Source of the DNA: Microvirga zambiensis WSM3693
GTDB taxonomy: Bacteria > Pseudomonadota > Alphaproteobacteria > Rhizobiales > Beijerinckiaceae
Length of the DNA stretch: 64,000 bases
Reading direction: 5' to 3'
Assembly (NCBI RefSeq): GCF_016735695.1
Contig: NZ_JAERQD010000014.1
Coordinates: forward strand, 1 to 64,000
Part shown: piece after piece, positions 30,287 to 39,360 of the stretch
Layout of the letters: the number at the start of each line of letters is the position of its first letter
How positions within the stretch are numbered: position 1 is the first letter of the stretch
Translations under genes and position numbers: made by a program
The notes under the pieces: model-generated
What the model was told of the DNA's origin: nothing
What the model saw: the letters and a program-made list of their open reading frames with translations, nothing else
The model's database searches: none

Positions 30287-30312
30287 GGGGCAGAGTCAAA
30301 CAGGGTCACTAC

Positions 30313-31071
30313 TCAATCGGCTGCGGCCGTGATCACCTTCACCTTGGCGCAATAGGCACGGGAAGCGCTCGTCATCGTCTGCGTGCGATGGCCGAACTGA
30401 TAGCGCAGGATCGTGCCGCAGGTGTCGCCGCCGGCGAGCTTGTAGGCCTTGGCGAGGTATTTCAGGCCGTAGCGCAGGTTCGTCTCGGCATCGAGAAGGC
30501 CGGTAGCCGGGCCGGCATAACCCAGCGACTGGGCCGTGCGCAGATTGATCTGGGTGAGGCCCATATGAGAACCGTTGCGCGCGCCGGCATTGTAGCGGCT
30601 CTCGAGCCTGACGACGGCATCCGCCAACTCGTAAGGCAGGCCGTTCTCGGAGGCGTAGCGGACGATCAGCGGCTTGATCGCGCCGGCCCGCGCGGCATCG
30701 GAGGTTCGAAGCCTCAGGCGGGGTTCTGTCGATACCGAAGGCAGCGAGGCGGTTTCGTTCGCATCGTCCTCGGACGGGTGAACCGCGTCGGCGCTTTTCT
30801 GAAACTTGCCCGCCGCGGCCACCTGTTTCGCCTTCTTGCCGTCGGCACCCTTGGCCGCCTTCGCGGTCGTCTTGGCATCGGGCTCCTCGCCAGCCTCTTC
30901 CAAGGGTACGGCAGCTTCGGCAGCGGCGGCATCCAGAAATTCCTGGGCCTTGTCCGGAGAAATGACGCTGCCGGAATCTCCGCCCTCCGCCCTGGCCTGC
31001 GAAGCAACAACAAGTATAACCGCACCAATGAACGCAACGGCCAGGGTTCTGAGGAAATGCTGCCAAGTCAA
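30313..31071 (-). CDS. Exported lytic transglycosylase (SLT domain)
   Basis: A 252-residue protein with an N-terminal signal segment (FLRTLAVAFIGAVILVVASQARA). A low-complexity Ala/Glu/Lys region (about 30-110) precedes a C-terminal SLT domain. The catalytic Glu lies in VVRLESRYN, followed by GSHMGLTQINLRTAQSLGY and a YGLKYLAKAYKLAGG repeat, the usual order in family 1 transglycosylases. It cleaves the glycan strand of peptidoglycan in the periplasm. It is a stand-alone gene between rnpB and a divergent lipoprotein gene. Confidence 0.9.
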   Translation of the reverse strand: MTWQHFLRTLAVAFIGAVILVVASQARAEGGDSGSVISPDKAQEFLDAAAAEAAVPLEEAGEEPDAKTTAKAAKGADGKKAKQVAAAGKFQKSADAVHPSEDDANETASLPSVSTEPRLRLRTSDAARAGAIKPLIVRYASENGLPYELADAVVRLESRYNAGARNGSHMGLTQINLRTAQSLGYAGPATGLLDAETNLRYGLKYLAKAYKLAGGDTCGTILRYQFGHRTQTMTSASRAYCAKVKVITAAAD

Positions 31072-31363
31072 ACCGAAAACTCCAGCCGGCGATCATCGAA
31101 AGGGCGGGCTGGGTGGAGGCGAAATGGGGCAAAGATGTGGCACATCTCGACGCAATTTCGTTCAGAATGCGTTCAAGCTTGACTGTGCTATCCTTCTAAT
31201 TCTTGGCTTTATGGCGACGATTCTACCCTCTTGGAGGGATTGAAAAAATTTCGCCGGCCGACCTGTCGGGAGGAACTCTTTCTCCGCCCGGGAGTTGGCG
31301 ACAGCGTAAGGTCAAGCTAAACAGGACCGGGCAGCCCCGCCCGATCATAACAGGGAAGCCTCC

Positions 31364-31642
31364 ATGAAGAAGATCATGACAGCCATTGCCGCCGGTGCTC
31401 TCACCCTCTCGATGGCAGCCTGCAACACCCCCGGCGAGCGCGCAGTCGGCGGCGCAGCGATCGGCGGCCTTGCCGGTGCGGCAATCGGCGGCGCAGCAAC
31501 CGGAACCGCAGGCGGTGCTCTTGCCGGCGCAGCCATCGGCGGTGCGGGCGGCGCCATTGTCGGCGCTTCTACGGCTCCGCGCGGCCCGGCCTGCCCCTAC
31601 GGCACGTATCAGGACGTCTACGGCAACGTTTACTGCCGCTGA
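31364..31642 (+). CDS. Glycine-zipper lipoprotein
   Basis: A 92-residue lipoprotein with signal MKKIMTAIAAGALTLSMAAC, where Cys20 is the likely lipidation site. A Gly/Ala zipper with repeated GGAAIGG, GAAIGG and GGALAGAAIGG units spans residues 28-68 and should form packed membrane helices. The tail contains two Cys and a YGTYQDVYGNVYC pattern. Such small glycine-zipper lipoproteins are common in Rhizobiales outer membranes, with no firm function. GGGAAGCC lies just upstream of the ATG. A terminator follows at 31665. Confidence 0.85.
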   Translation: MKKIMTAIAAGALTLSMAACNTPGERAVGGAAIGGLAGAAIGGAATGTAGGALAGAAIGGAGGAIVGASTAPRGPACPYGTYQDVYGNVYCR

Positions 31643-31664
31643 TCCGCTCCACACGAGAATTTAA

Positions 31665-31696
31665 GGGGCTGAGGCATTCTCGGCCCCTTTCCTTTT
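31665..31696 (+). terminator. Terminator after the glycine-zipper lipoprotein
   Basis: GGGGCTGAG and CTCGGCCCC pair over 9 bases with one G-U pair and a 5-base loop, followed by TTTCCTTTT. It lies 23 bases after the stop codon. The next gene begins only about 30 bases later, so it also isolates that gene. Confidence 0.75.
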
Positions 31697-31727
31697 GCCC
31701 GCACTTGAGCGTACGACTAATCTCAAG

Positions 31728-32453
31728 ATGATTCAGTCGATCTGGGGTAAGTTGGGCGGTGCCGGCATCGGGCTGGCGCTTGGAGGGCCGATTGGCGCGC
31801 TCCTCGGCGGAGTTGCCGGCCATGTTCTCATTGACCGGGAAGGCTCCCTGTTCGGGAAGCCGCCGCGCGACGTTCTCTTCACCATGGGTCTCGTGGCGCT
31901 GGCCGCCAAGATGGCGAAGGCCGACGGCGTCGTCGTCGACGTCGAGATCCAGGCCTTCGAGCAGCTCGTCGAGGTGCCCGAGAGCGAGCACGCCCGCGTG
32001 GAACGCCTTTTCAACCTCGCCATGCAGACCTCGGACGGGTTCGAGTCCTACGCCCGCCAGATCGCCGATGAGTTCAAGGACGAGCCTGCCCTGCTGGAAG
32101 ACGTGCTCGACGGCCTCTTCCATATCGCCAAGGCGGATGAGGCGATCCACGAGGCCGAATATGCCTATCTCAAGGATGTGGCGACGATCTTCGCGTTCTC
32201 GGATATGGATTTCGAGCGCATCGCCGCCCGGCACGTGCTGCGCCAGGACGATCCCTATCTGATCCTCAAGGCCGACCGCAGCATGAGCGACGAGGAACTG
32301 AAGCGGCATTACCGCCGGCTCGTCGCCGAAAACCATCCCGACCGCGAGATCGCCCGCGGCCTCCCGCCGGAGGCGGTGAAGATCGCAACCGAGCGCGTGG
32401 CGGCCATCAACGCTGCCTGGGAACGCATTGCGGCAGAGCGGAAGATCAGGTGA
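31728..32453 (+). CDS. TerB/DnaJ-domain (DjlA-like) co-chaperone
   Basis: A 241-residue protein. A glycine-rich hydrophobic N-terminal segment (GAGIGLALGGPIGALLGGVAG) resembles a membrane anchor, a TerB-like helical domain spans about residues 45-165, and a C-terminal J domain contains the HPD motif (ENHPDREIA) needed to stimulate DnaK. This order is that of DjlA. I start at the ATG at 31728; an upstream TTG at 31695 lies within the preceding terminator. The amidase gene follows after 4 bases, so they are likely co-transcribed. Confidence 0.88.
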   Translation: MIQSIWGKLGGAGIGLALGGPIGALLGGVAGHVLIDREGSLFGKPPRDVLFTMGLVALAAKMAKADGVVVDVEIQAFEQLVEVPESEHARVERLFNLAMQTSDGFESYARQIADEFKDEPALLEDVLDGLFHIAKADEAIHEAEYAYLKDVATIFAFSDMDFERIAARHVLRQDDPYLILKADRSMSDEELKRHYRRLVAENHPDREIARGLPPEAVKIATERVAAINAAWERIAAERKIR

Positions 32454-32457
32454 CGGG

Positions 32458-33225
32458 ATGAGCGCGCTGCCCCCGGAGAGCCCGATCGCCGCGAAGGTGT
32501 TTCCCTCGCCCAATCACGGGGAGCGCAAGGACGGCCAGCGTCCCACCATGCTTATCCTGCATTACACGGGCATGCCGGACGAGGGCGAGGCGCTGCAATG
32601 GCTGTGCAATCCGGTCTCGCAGGTCTCCGCGCATTACTTCGTGTTCGGCGATGGGCGGGTACTCCAGCTCGTGCCGGAAATGCGCCGCGCCTGGCACGCG
32701 GGCCGCTCCTCCTGGGATGGGGAGACCGACACCAATTCCTGCTCCATCGGGATCGAGATCGCCAATCCCGGCCATCCGGGCGGACTGCCACCCTTCCCCG
32801 ATGCGCAGATCGAGAGCGTCGCGGCCTTGGCCAAGGACATCGTCGCGCGCTGGCGCATTCCGGCAACGCGGGTGCTCGGCCATTCCGACGTTGCTCCCGG
32901 CCGCAAGGTCGATCCGGGCGAGAACTTTCCCTGGCAGCGGCTGCATGAGGCGGGTGTCGGCCATTGGGTCACGCCGGCGGCGACCAGCGACGGGCGCTTC
33001 TTCGCCCGCGGCGATCAGGGCATGCCGATCGAGGCGCTGCAGGCCATGCTGGTCATGTATGGCTACGGGTTGAAGATCAACGGAACCTTCGACGAGGACA
33101 CGGAGAAGGTGGTCGCCGCATTCCAGCGCCACTTCCGGCCCGAGCGCGTCGACGGCGTGGCGGACGCCTCCACTATCATGACCCTGCGCAACCTGATCGC
33201 CACGCGGCCAGGGGCCAGCGCATGA
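32458..33225 (+). CDS. AmpD-like N-acetylmuramoyl-L-alanine amidase with peptidoglycan-binding domain
   Basis: A 255-residue protein with an Amidase_2 domain (residues about 25-165) and a C-terminal PG_binding_1 domain (about 185-245, GMPIEALQAMLVMYGYGLKING). Zinc ligands are in ILHYTGM and VLGHSDVAPGRKVDPG; NSCSIGIEIANPG is a family signature. It cleaves the MurNAc-L-Ala bond, probably on anhydro-muropeptides during wall recycling. No clear signal peptide is visible, which fits a cytoplasmic AmpD role. The ATG at 32458 begins 4 bases after the DjlA-like gene. Confidence 0.93.
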   Translation: MSALPPESPIAAKVFPSPNHGERKDGQRPTMLILHYTGMPDEGEALQWLCNPVSQVSAHYFVFGDGRVLQLVPEMRRAWHAGRSSWDGETDTNSCSIGIEIANPGHPGGLPPFPDAQIESVAALAKDIVARWRIPATRVLGHSDVAPGRKVDPGENFPWQRLHEAGVGHWVTPAATSDGRFFARGDQGMPIEALQAMLVMYGYGLKINGTFDEDTEKVVAAFQRHFRPERVDGVADASTIMTLRNLIATRPGASA

Positions 33226-33447
33226 CAAAGAGAATTTTCGCACACCGGTCCATGCAGTCCGCGCCAGTACGCTGACCTGCACGATTTCGAGGACTTGGCA
33301 GCCGCGTCACCCTACGCCGAGCGCCCGCCGGAATCCGCATTTCCCAGGAATTCTGCGCCCTATCTAAGTCCTAGATTTATCGGGGCTGTCGGCAGAGGAA
33401 CTCTCACGTGAGCCCGCACTTGTTAATGAAGGTCAAGGAGAGCGCCC

Positions 33448-33666
33448 ATGTCCGACAAGAAATCGTCCGATCCCGGCGGGCAGCAGCCGGAAGCGGTGGC
33501 ATCGCTGGAGGATGCCGCGAGATCCGGATCGAAGAAGGCCAGCGACCAGGGGCTGCGGGCCAAGCCAGAAACTGCGCCGCAACCGAATTCGCTTGAGGCG
33601 GAGGAGGCCAAGGCTGCGGAGATCCTTAAGCGAGGCGCCGAGAAGGACACCGGTAAACCGGTATAA
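33448..33666 (+). CDS. Small hydrophilic protein of unknown function
   Basis: A 72-residue highly charged protein rich in Ala, Glu, Lys and Ser, with no hydrophobic stretch and probably largely disordered. AAGGAG lies 7 bases before the ATG, a strong ribosome site, which is the main support for it being real. Codon use resembles its neighbours. It is transcribed alone between the amidase and the MacA-like gene. No family is recognised; stress-type small hydrophilic proteins of Rhizobiales look similar. Confidence 0.6.
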   Translation: MSDKKSSDPGGQQPEAVASLEDAARSGSKKASDQGLRAKPETAPQPNSLEAEEAKAAEILKRGAEKDTGKPV

Positions 33667-33996
33667 GCACCACTCCCAGCGCCCGGCGAACGTACTTTTT
33701 CTGCCCACATCCAGGGAATGCCGCGCAGGCGCTCAAAAGCTGTCCTGTTTCATAACCACGGACTGACGCCAGATCGGCTTATAAGCGGCGATTGCCGACC
33801 TACACCTTGATCGAGTTCCCTCGACCATCATCCGCTCGGGCACCGATCACCTCCTTGCATTGCGGAGAGGAAAGGATGGTGCTCGGAACGCCGGCTAAAA
33901 CCCGCCAACCGACCGGGAATTAAAAGAAAAACATTGTTGCTTTATTGCAAAGAGTTAACTCGCAACATTGTAGGAAATCGGCCACAATCGCCCTGC
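33667..33996. other. Intergenic region upstream of the MacA-like gene
   Basis: No gene is supported. The AT-rich end (33915-33990) probably holds the promoter of the exporter operon. It contains a perfect palindrome GAGTTAACTC at 33952-33961 that could be an operator; no clear -35/-10 pair was found. Confidence 0.45.
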
Positions 33997-35466
33997 ATGA
34001 AATCCGGTCTGGCAGAGGGTTCTTCGGTGCGGCGCGTCTGGGTGTGGTTGATCGGCATTGTCCTCGTGGCGGGAGGTATAGGCGTCGTCCTGTGGAAGCC
34101 GACCGGCGGCAATGCGTCCGATCAGGCCTACCGCCTCGGAGCAGTGGACCGCGGCCCGATCACGGCGAGCGTGCGCGCCACCGGAACGCTCAACCCGGTC
34201 ACCACGGTTCTTGTCGGCTCGCAGCTCTCCGGCCAGGTCGTCGAAATCCTCGCCGACTACAACACGCCGGTGAAGGAAGGCCAAGTGGTGGCCCGGCTCT
34301 ATTCCGAGCAGATCAAGTCGCGCCGGGACGCGGCTCTGGCCGATCTCGCCCAGGCCAAAGCCGACCTCGACACCAAGCGTGCGCAGATCGACAAGGCACG
34401 CTCGCTGCTCCTGCGCGCCGAGGCGCAGGCCAATGACCTTCAGGCGCAGCGCGACCGCAGCCAGGCGCAACTCACGGAGGCGCAGCGAAATCTCGACCGG
34501 CAGCGGGAACTGACCACCCGTTCCGTGGGAACGCAGACCGCCCTTGAGCAGGCTGGCACGCAGGTCGACATCCAGAATGCGAACCTCGCCTCGGCTCATG
34601 CGCAGATCGCATCGAACAAGGCCGAGACCGAAGGCCTCAAGGCGGACCTTGCCCTTGCCGAGGCCGGCGTGAAATCGGCGGAGGCGATCATCCTGCAACG
34701 CCAGGCGAAGCTGAAGGACATCGAGATCGATCTCGCCCGCACCGACATCAAATCCCCGGTCGAAGGCGTCGTCGTGAAGCGCGACATCGAGCTCGGCCAG
34801 ACCGTTGCCGCCTCGCTCTCCGCTCCCACCCTCTTCACCATCGCGCAGGATCTGCGCGAGATCGACATCTACGCCAATATCGACGAGGCGGATGTGGGGC
34901 GCATGAAGGAGGGCCAGAAGGTCTCCTTCACCGTGAACGCCTATCCGAACCGCAGCTTCGAAGGCAGCGTGCGCATGGTGCGCCTCTCGGCGCAGACGGT
35001 GCAGAACGTCGTGACCTATACCGCCGTGATCGGCGTGCGCAACGAAGACCAGGCGCTGCTCCCCGGCATGACGGCGAACCTGCAGATCGTCACCGACGAG
35101 CGCGAGGACGTGCTGCGCATCCCGAACGCAGCCCTGCGCTTCCGGCCCACGATGAGTGTCGCTTCGAGCGACACGGCAAGCGAGGCACGCAATGATGCCT
35201 CGCCCAGGCGTCGCATGCGCAGCCAGGAGGCGCAGGCCGGCGCGAACGAGGGTACGGTCGGACGTATCTACCGTCTCGGGCCCGACGGCAATCCGCAGGC
35301 CGTGTCGGTGCGGCTCGGCGTGACGGACGGCACCTACACGGAGATCCTCCGAGGCAATGTGCAGGAAGGCGCAGCGATCATCGTCGGCGCGCCGCGCGCC
35401 GACGGCGGCGAGGATGCAGGCGCCGGCTCCGGCACGCGCCGTCCGCGCCCGCCGCGGATGTTCTAA
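33997..35466 (+). CDS. MacA-like periplasmic adaptor of an ABC exporter
   Basis: A 489-residue membrane-fusion protein of the HlyD family. An N-terminal membrane anchor (VWVWLIGIVLVAGGIGVVLW) is followed by a lipoyl half (GTLNPVTTVLVGSQLSGQVVEI), a long alpha-hairpin coiled coil (about residues 110-240), the second lipoyl half (ARTDIKSPVEGVVVKRDIELGQTV) and a beta-barrel region. A Ser/Arg-rich insertion (about 385-425) interrupts the C-terminal domain. The ATG at 33997 precedes the anchor. With the next two genes it should form a tripartite exporter; the substrate is unknown. Confidence 0.9.
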   Translation: MKSGLAEGSSVRRVWVWLIGIVLVAGGIGVVLWKPTGGNASDQAYRLGAVDRGPITASVRATGTLNPVTTVLVGSQLSGQVVEILADYNTPVKEGQVVARLYSEQIKSRRDAALADLAQAKADLDTKRAQIDKARSLLLRAEAQANDLQAQRDRSQAQLTEAQRNLDRQRELTTRSVGTQTALEQAGTQVDIQNANLASAHAQIASNKAETEGLKADLALAEAGVKSAEAIILQRQAKLKDIEIDLARTDIKSPVEGVVVKRDIELGQTVAASLSAPTLFTIAQDLREIDIYANIDEADVGRMKEGQKVSFTVNAYPNRSFEGSVRMVRLSAQTVQNVVTYTAVIGVRNEDQALLPGMTANLQIVTDEREDVLRIPNAALRFRPTMSVASSDTASEARNDASPRRRMRSQEAQAGANEGTVGRIYRLGPDGNPQAVSVRLGVTDGTYTEILRGNVQEGAAIIVGAPRADGGEDAGAGSGTRRPRPPRMF

Positions 35467-35476
35467 AGGTGATGTC

Positions 35477-36199
35477 GTGGCACTCATTGAAACGCGCGAT
35501 CTGAGACGGGTCTACGACCTCGATGCCGGTCGCGTGGTCGCGCTCGACGGCGTCTCCCTCGATATCGAGCAGGGGGATTTCGTCGCCGTGATGGGCCCGT
35601 CGGGCTCCGGCAAATCCACCTTCATGAATCTCGTCGGCTGTCTCGACCGGCCCTCGGGCGGGCAATACCGCCTCGCCGGCACCGAGGTCGAAAGCCTCGA
35701 CGCGGACGGCCTCGCGCATTTGCGCAACCGCGAGATCGGCTTCGTGTTCCAGCAGTTCAACCTGCTGCCGCGCATCGATGCGCTGAGCAATGTGGAATTG
35801 CCGATGATCTATGCCGGCTTCGACCGCAAGGTCCGCCGCGAGTGCGCCCTGCAGGCGCTCGGCCGCGTCGGTCTCGCGGAGCGCGCCCATCACCGGCCGA
35901 TGCAATTATCGGGCGGGCAGCAGCAGCGCGTGGCGATTGCGCGGGCGCTCGTGAACAGCCCGAGCCTGCTCCTCGCCGACGAGCCGACCGGCGCGCTCGA
36001 CAGCCGCACGGCGAAGGAGATCCTGGGCCTGTTCCAGGAACTCAACCGGGAAGGCGCCACCATCGTGCTCGTCACCCACGATGCCGATGTGGGACGCCAT
36101 GCCCGCCGCCTCATCCGCTTCCGCGACGGCCGCGTGATCGAGGATCACCGCCAGACCCCCGTCGATGCGCGGGATCTCGCAGCGGAGGCCGCCGAATGA
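35477..36199 (+). CDS. MacB-type ABC transporter ATP-binding subunit
   Basis: A 240-residue ABC ATPase of the LolD/MacB class. Walker A GPSGSGKS, signature LSGGQQQR, Walker B LLLADEPTGALD and the switch His (VTHDAD) are all present. The start is the GTG at 35477 with AAGG upstream. It lies 10 bases after the adaptor gene and overlaps the permease start as ATGA, so the three form an operon. Unlike E. coli MacB, ATPase and permease are separate proteins here. Confidence 0.92.
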   Translation: MALIETRDLRRVYDLDAGRVVALDGVSLDIEQGDFVAVMGPSGSGKSTFMNLVGCLDRPSGGQYRLAGTEVESLDADGLAHLRNREIGFVFQQFNLLPRIDALSNVELPMIYAGFDRKVRRECALQALGRVGLAERAHHRPMQLSGGQQQRVAIARALVNSPSLLLADEPTGALDSRTAKEILGLFQELNREGATIVLVTHDADVGRHARRLIRFRDGRVIEDHRQTPVDARDLAAEAAE

Positions 36200-37428
36200 G
36201 ACTGATCGAGGCGATCCGCTCCGCATTCTCCGCCATCGCGGCAAACGCTCTGCGCAGCCTGCTCACCATGCTCGGCATCGTCATCGGCGTTGCCGCCGTC
36301 ATCGCCATGGTGGCGATCGGCTCCGGTGCGCGCAATCTCGTCGACCGGCAGATCCGTTCGCTCGGCGCGAACCTCGCCATCGTCACGCCCGGCAACGTGA
36401 CCCAGGGCGGCGCGCGGCTCGGCGCCGGGGCCGCATCGTCCCTCACCGACGAGGATGCGCATGCCATCCGGCGCGAGGTCGACGGCGTCGTCGCGGCAGC
36501 GCCCTTCGTGCAGGGCGGCGTGCAGGTGGTGGCCGGCGGCAGCAACTGGGGCACGCGCATCTACGGCATCGATCTCGACTGGTTCTCCGCCCGCGAATGG
36601 GACGTCGCCACCGGCCGCACCTTCGATCCGGAAGAGGTGCGCCGCGGCGACATCGTCATCCTTCTCGGCCAGACGGTCGCGCGCAATCTTTTCGGCGAGG
36701 ACGATCCCATCGGCCAGAATGTGCGCGTGCGCAACGTGCCCTTCCGCGTCATCGGCGTGATGGCATCGAAAGGCCAGTCGGCCTTCGGGCAGGACCAGGA
36801 CGACGTGGTCTTCGTGCCGCTCGATGCGGGCCGCCGCCGCGTGATCGGCCGCAACTACGCCAAGGACGGCTCCGTCGGCTCGATCTTCGTGAAATTCGCC
36901 AACGAGAGCGATATCGAGCCCGGCATCGAGAGCATGACGGAGCTGCTGCGCCAGCGTCACCGCATCATCGGCTATCAGGAGGACGACTTCTCGATCCGCA
37001 ACCTGACAGAGATCGCGAACACCGCCTCGGCCTCCGCCAACACGCTCTCGATGCTGCTCGCGGCGGTGGCGGCGGTGTCGCTCCTCGTCGGCGGCATCGG
37101 CATCATGAACATCATGCTTGTCTCAGTGACGGAACGCACGCGCGAGATCGGCCTGCGGCTCGCGGTCGGCGCGCGCCCGCGCGACATCCGCAGCCAGTTC
37201 CTGATCGAGGCGACGACGCTCTCGACCCTCGGCGGCGCGCTCGGCATCGGCCTTGGTGCCGGCGCCGCCTATCTCGTGGCGCAGCTCGCCGGCTGGCCCT
37301 CGCTCGTCTCGACGAACGCGATCCTCATTGCGGTGGGCTTCTCCGCGCTGGTGGGAATCTTCTTCGGGTTCTATCCGGCGCAGCGCGCGGCGAAGCTCGA
37401 TCCCATCGAGGCGCTGAGACGGGAGTGA
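36196..37428 (+). CDS. MacB-type ABC transporter permease
   Basis: A 410-residue permease. The first membrane segment (LLTMLGIVIGVAAVIAMVAIG, about 22-42) is followed by a MacB_PCD periplasmic domain (about 45-240), then three membrane segments in the FtsX domain (about 285-310, 335-365, 375-395), ending with PAQRAAKLDPIEALRRE. This is the type VII ABC mechanotransmission fold. The ATG overlaps the ATPase TGA. It ends 39 bases before the convergent acyltransferase gene. Confidence 0.92.
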   Translation: MRLIEAIRSAFSAIAANALRSLLTMLGIVIGVAAVIAMVAIGSGARNLVDRQIRSLGANLAIVTPGNVTQGGARLGAGAASSLTDEDAHAIRREVDGVVAAAPFVQGGVQVVAGGSNWGTRIYGIDLDWFSAREWDVATGRTFDPEEVRRGDIVILLGQTVARNLFGEDDPIGQNVRVRNVPFRVIGVMASKGQSAFGQDQDDVVFVPLDAGRRRVIGRNYAKDGSVGSIFVKFANESDIEPGIESMTELLRQRHRIIGYQEDDFSIRNLTEIANTASASANTLSMLLAAVAAVSLLVGGIGIMNIMLVSVTERTREIGLRLAVGARPRDIRSQFLIEATTLSTLGGALGIGLGAGAAYLVAQLAGWPSLVSTNAILIAVGFSALVGIFFGFYPAQRAAKLDPIEALRRE

Positions 37429-37467
37429 CATTTTAGGAGCGTCATCCCGGAGGAGCGACGAGAGAGG

Positions 37468-39360
37468 CTACCGTAAGCCGGCCCTTTGCTCATCGATGGC
37501 CAGGTACCTCTCGAACAAGGGGGCGATATGCCGGGCACCCGACAGGCTGAGATGATGATTGTCGAAGTACAACGGTTTCCCTTCAAGCATGACGGAACAT
37601 GTCTCTTCCCGGCATAGAGACTCGTGCGGGACGACGCGGGCAACGTTGCGCTGACCTGCCAGCGTGTCGAGGAGATTGAGGATTTCCGTGTTGCGTCGAA
37701 GGTACGCGCTCTTCTTGGAGCCCAGCGCATCGATTCCCATCCCATTCCAAGCGTAGCGGGCAAGAGCGCTCGGCACGTCGATCGTCGCCCGCGGAATCGG
37801 ATAGATGAGAACGACCTGTTTTCCGGACTCGGCTAACCTGCTCACGGAAGCGCGAAGGCCATCTGCATAGGTGAAAGAGCGATTGTCTTTGTCATTGTCG
37901 TAGAAGGCGATGAGGAAGACCGTTTTGATGGTGGGATGATCGGTCAGAAATCGAAGCGTCGCCTCGTTGTGCTTGCGGCAGCCGGCGCTTCCGTTCCCCA
38001 TCACGGGAGGACAGGAGGAGTAGCTGACCTGCATCAATGATCGCTGATGCTGCTCGGCAAGCTGACCCAGCACAAAGGCGAGCTCCACCGCATGGCTGTC
38101 GCCCCAGATGGCGAATTCCGGCGGCACGGATGTGCCGAAGACACAGGATCGCGGCAATGGAAGCGCGCTGTTTTCGAGACGGTGGCAATCCATGCGCCGG
38201 GGACTGGAGTCGTTCTTGAAGCTTTCAAGATATGCCACTTCGGCAGGAACCCGAGACACCCAGCCCTTGGACACAACGCCCGCCAGCCCGGCGGCGATGA
38301 GGAAGACCATCGCCACTGGAGCCGCCGAGAAAACGAATCGGCGGTTGACGATGCCCTTCCGACGAAACGGCATCTCGATGTATCGCCAAGACAGAATGGC
38401 AACGCAGAACGAGAGAAGAAGAACAGAGACGACATTCCAGCCCGAGAGCTCGTCGATCAGATAATACCGCGCGAACACCATGATCGGCCAGTGCCAGAGA
38501 TAGAGGGAATATGAAATAAGCCCGATGAACACGACCGGCGAAAGACTGAGGATCCGACCGCATGTCGTGTCGTGCGATGCATAGACGACAAGCGCGGCCC
38601 CCAGCACCGGCACGAGCGCATGGTAGCCCGGGAACGGCGTGCGCGCCGAGAAGAGGCAGACGGCAAATGCGATGAGCGCGATCCCGAGAAGGGCCAAACC
38701 CTCGCGCAGGATCCTGCTCTTGAGCGGTGGGACGAAGCCGAGCGCAAGCAGCGATCCGAGCAGGAGTTCCCACGCGCGTGTCGGAGCCATGTAGAACGCG
38801 AAGGACGGTGACCTCGGCAGGCTCCAGATATTCAGCAGGAACGACACGGCCGCCATCGCTGCAATGATCGCAATGAGCCTTGACCGGCCGAAGCGATGGA
38901 GCAGAGCGAGCGCCGGCGGAAAGAGAATATAGAACTGTTCCTCGACCGCCAATGACCAGGTATGCAGCAGCGGGATCAGGTCCATCTGGGCGTTGAAGTA
39001 CCAAGACTGTCGCCAAAAGAGAATGTTTGACGAGAACAGGACAGTCGCGATCGCGCTTTTCGAAAGACTCATGAAATCTTCCGGCAAAAACAGGATCGCC
39101 GCAGCAGCCAGGCAGAATCCGATCACCGCCGTGAGGCATGGGATGATGCGGCGAATGCGGCGCTCGTAGAATGCGATCACCGAGAAGCGGCCCTCCCCCA
39201 TCTCCGACGCGATGATTCCCGTGATCAGATATCCGGAGATGACGAAGAACACATCGACGCCGACATATCCGCCGGCGAAGAACGGAAGCCCGGCATGAAA
39301 CAGCAGCACCGGGAGCACGGCCACGGCTCGCAAACCATCTATTTCGGAGCGATAGTGCAT
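37468..39360 (-). CDS. OafA-like acyltransferase: AT3 membrane domain fused to SGNH domain
   Basis: A 630-residue membrane protein. The AT3 part (about residues 1-350) starts YRSEIDGLRAVAVLPVLLFHAG with the characteristic Arg and His, includes SGYLITGII and SLAVEEQFYILFP, and has about ten membrane segments. After a linker, a C-terminal SGNH domain has block I IWGDSHAVEL and block V FDNHHLSLSGA. Such proteins O-acylate polysaccharides or lipopolysaccharide across the inner membrane. The start MHYRSEIDG (39360) is the family start. It is first on the EPS side and probably adds acetyl or another acyl group to the EPS. Confidence 0.93.
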   Translation of the reverse strand: MHYRSEIDGLRAVAVLPVLLFHAGLPFFAGGYVGVDVFFVISGYLITGIIASEMGEGRFSVIAFYERRIRRIIPCLTAVIGFCLAAAAILFLPEDFMSLSKSAIATVLFSSNILFWRQSWYFNAQMDLIPLLHTWSLAVEEQFYILFPPALALLHRFGRSRLIAIIAAMAAVSFLLNIWSLPRSPSFAFYMAPTRAWELLLGSLLALGFVPPLKSRILREGLALLGIALIAFAVCLFSARTPFPGYHALVPVLGAALVVYASHDTTCGRILSLSPVVFIGLISYSLYLWHWPIMVFARYYLIDELSGWNVVSVLLLSFCVAILSWRYIEMPFRRKGIVNRRFVFSAAPVAMVFLIAAGLAGVVSKGWVSRVPAEVAYLESFKNDSSPRRMDCHRLENSALPLPRSCVFGTSVPPEFAIWGDSHAVELAFVLGQLAEQHQRSLMQVSYSSCPPVMGNGSAGCRKHNEATLRFLTDHPTIKTVFLIAFYDNDKDNRSFTYADGLRASVSRLAESGKQVVLIYPIPRATIDVPSALARYAWNGMGIDALGSKKSAYLRRNTEILNLLDTLAGQRNVARVVPHESLCREETCSVMLEGKPLYFDNHHLSLSGARHIAPLFERYLAIDEQRAGLR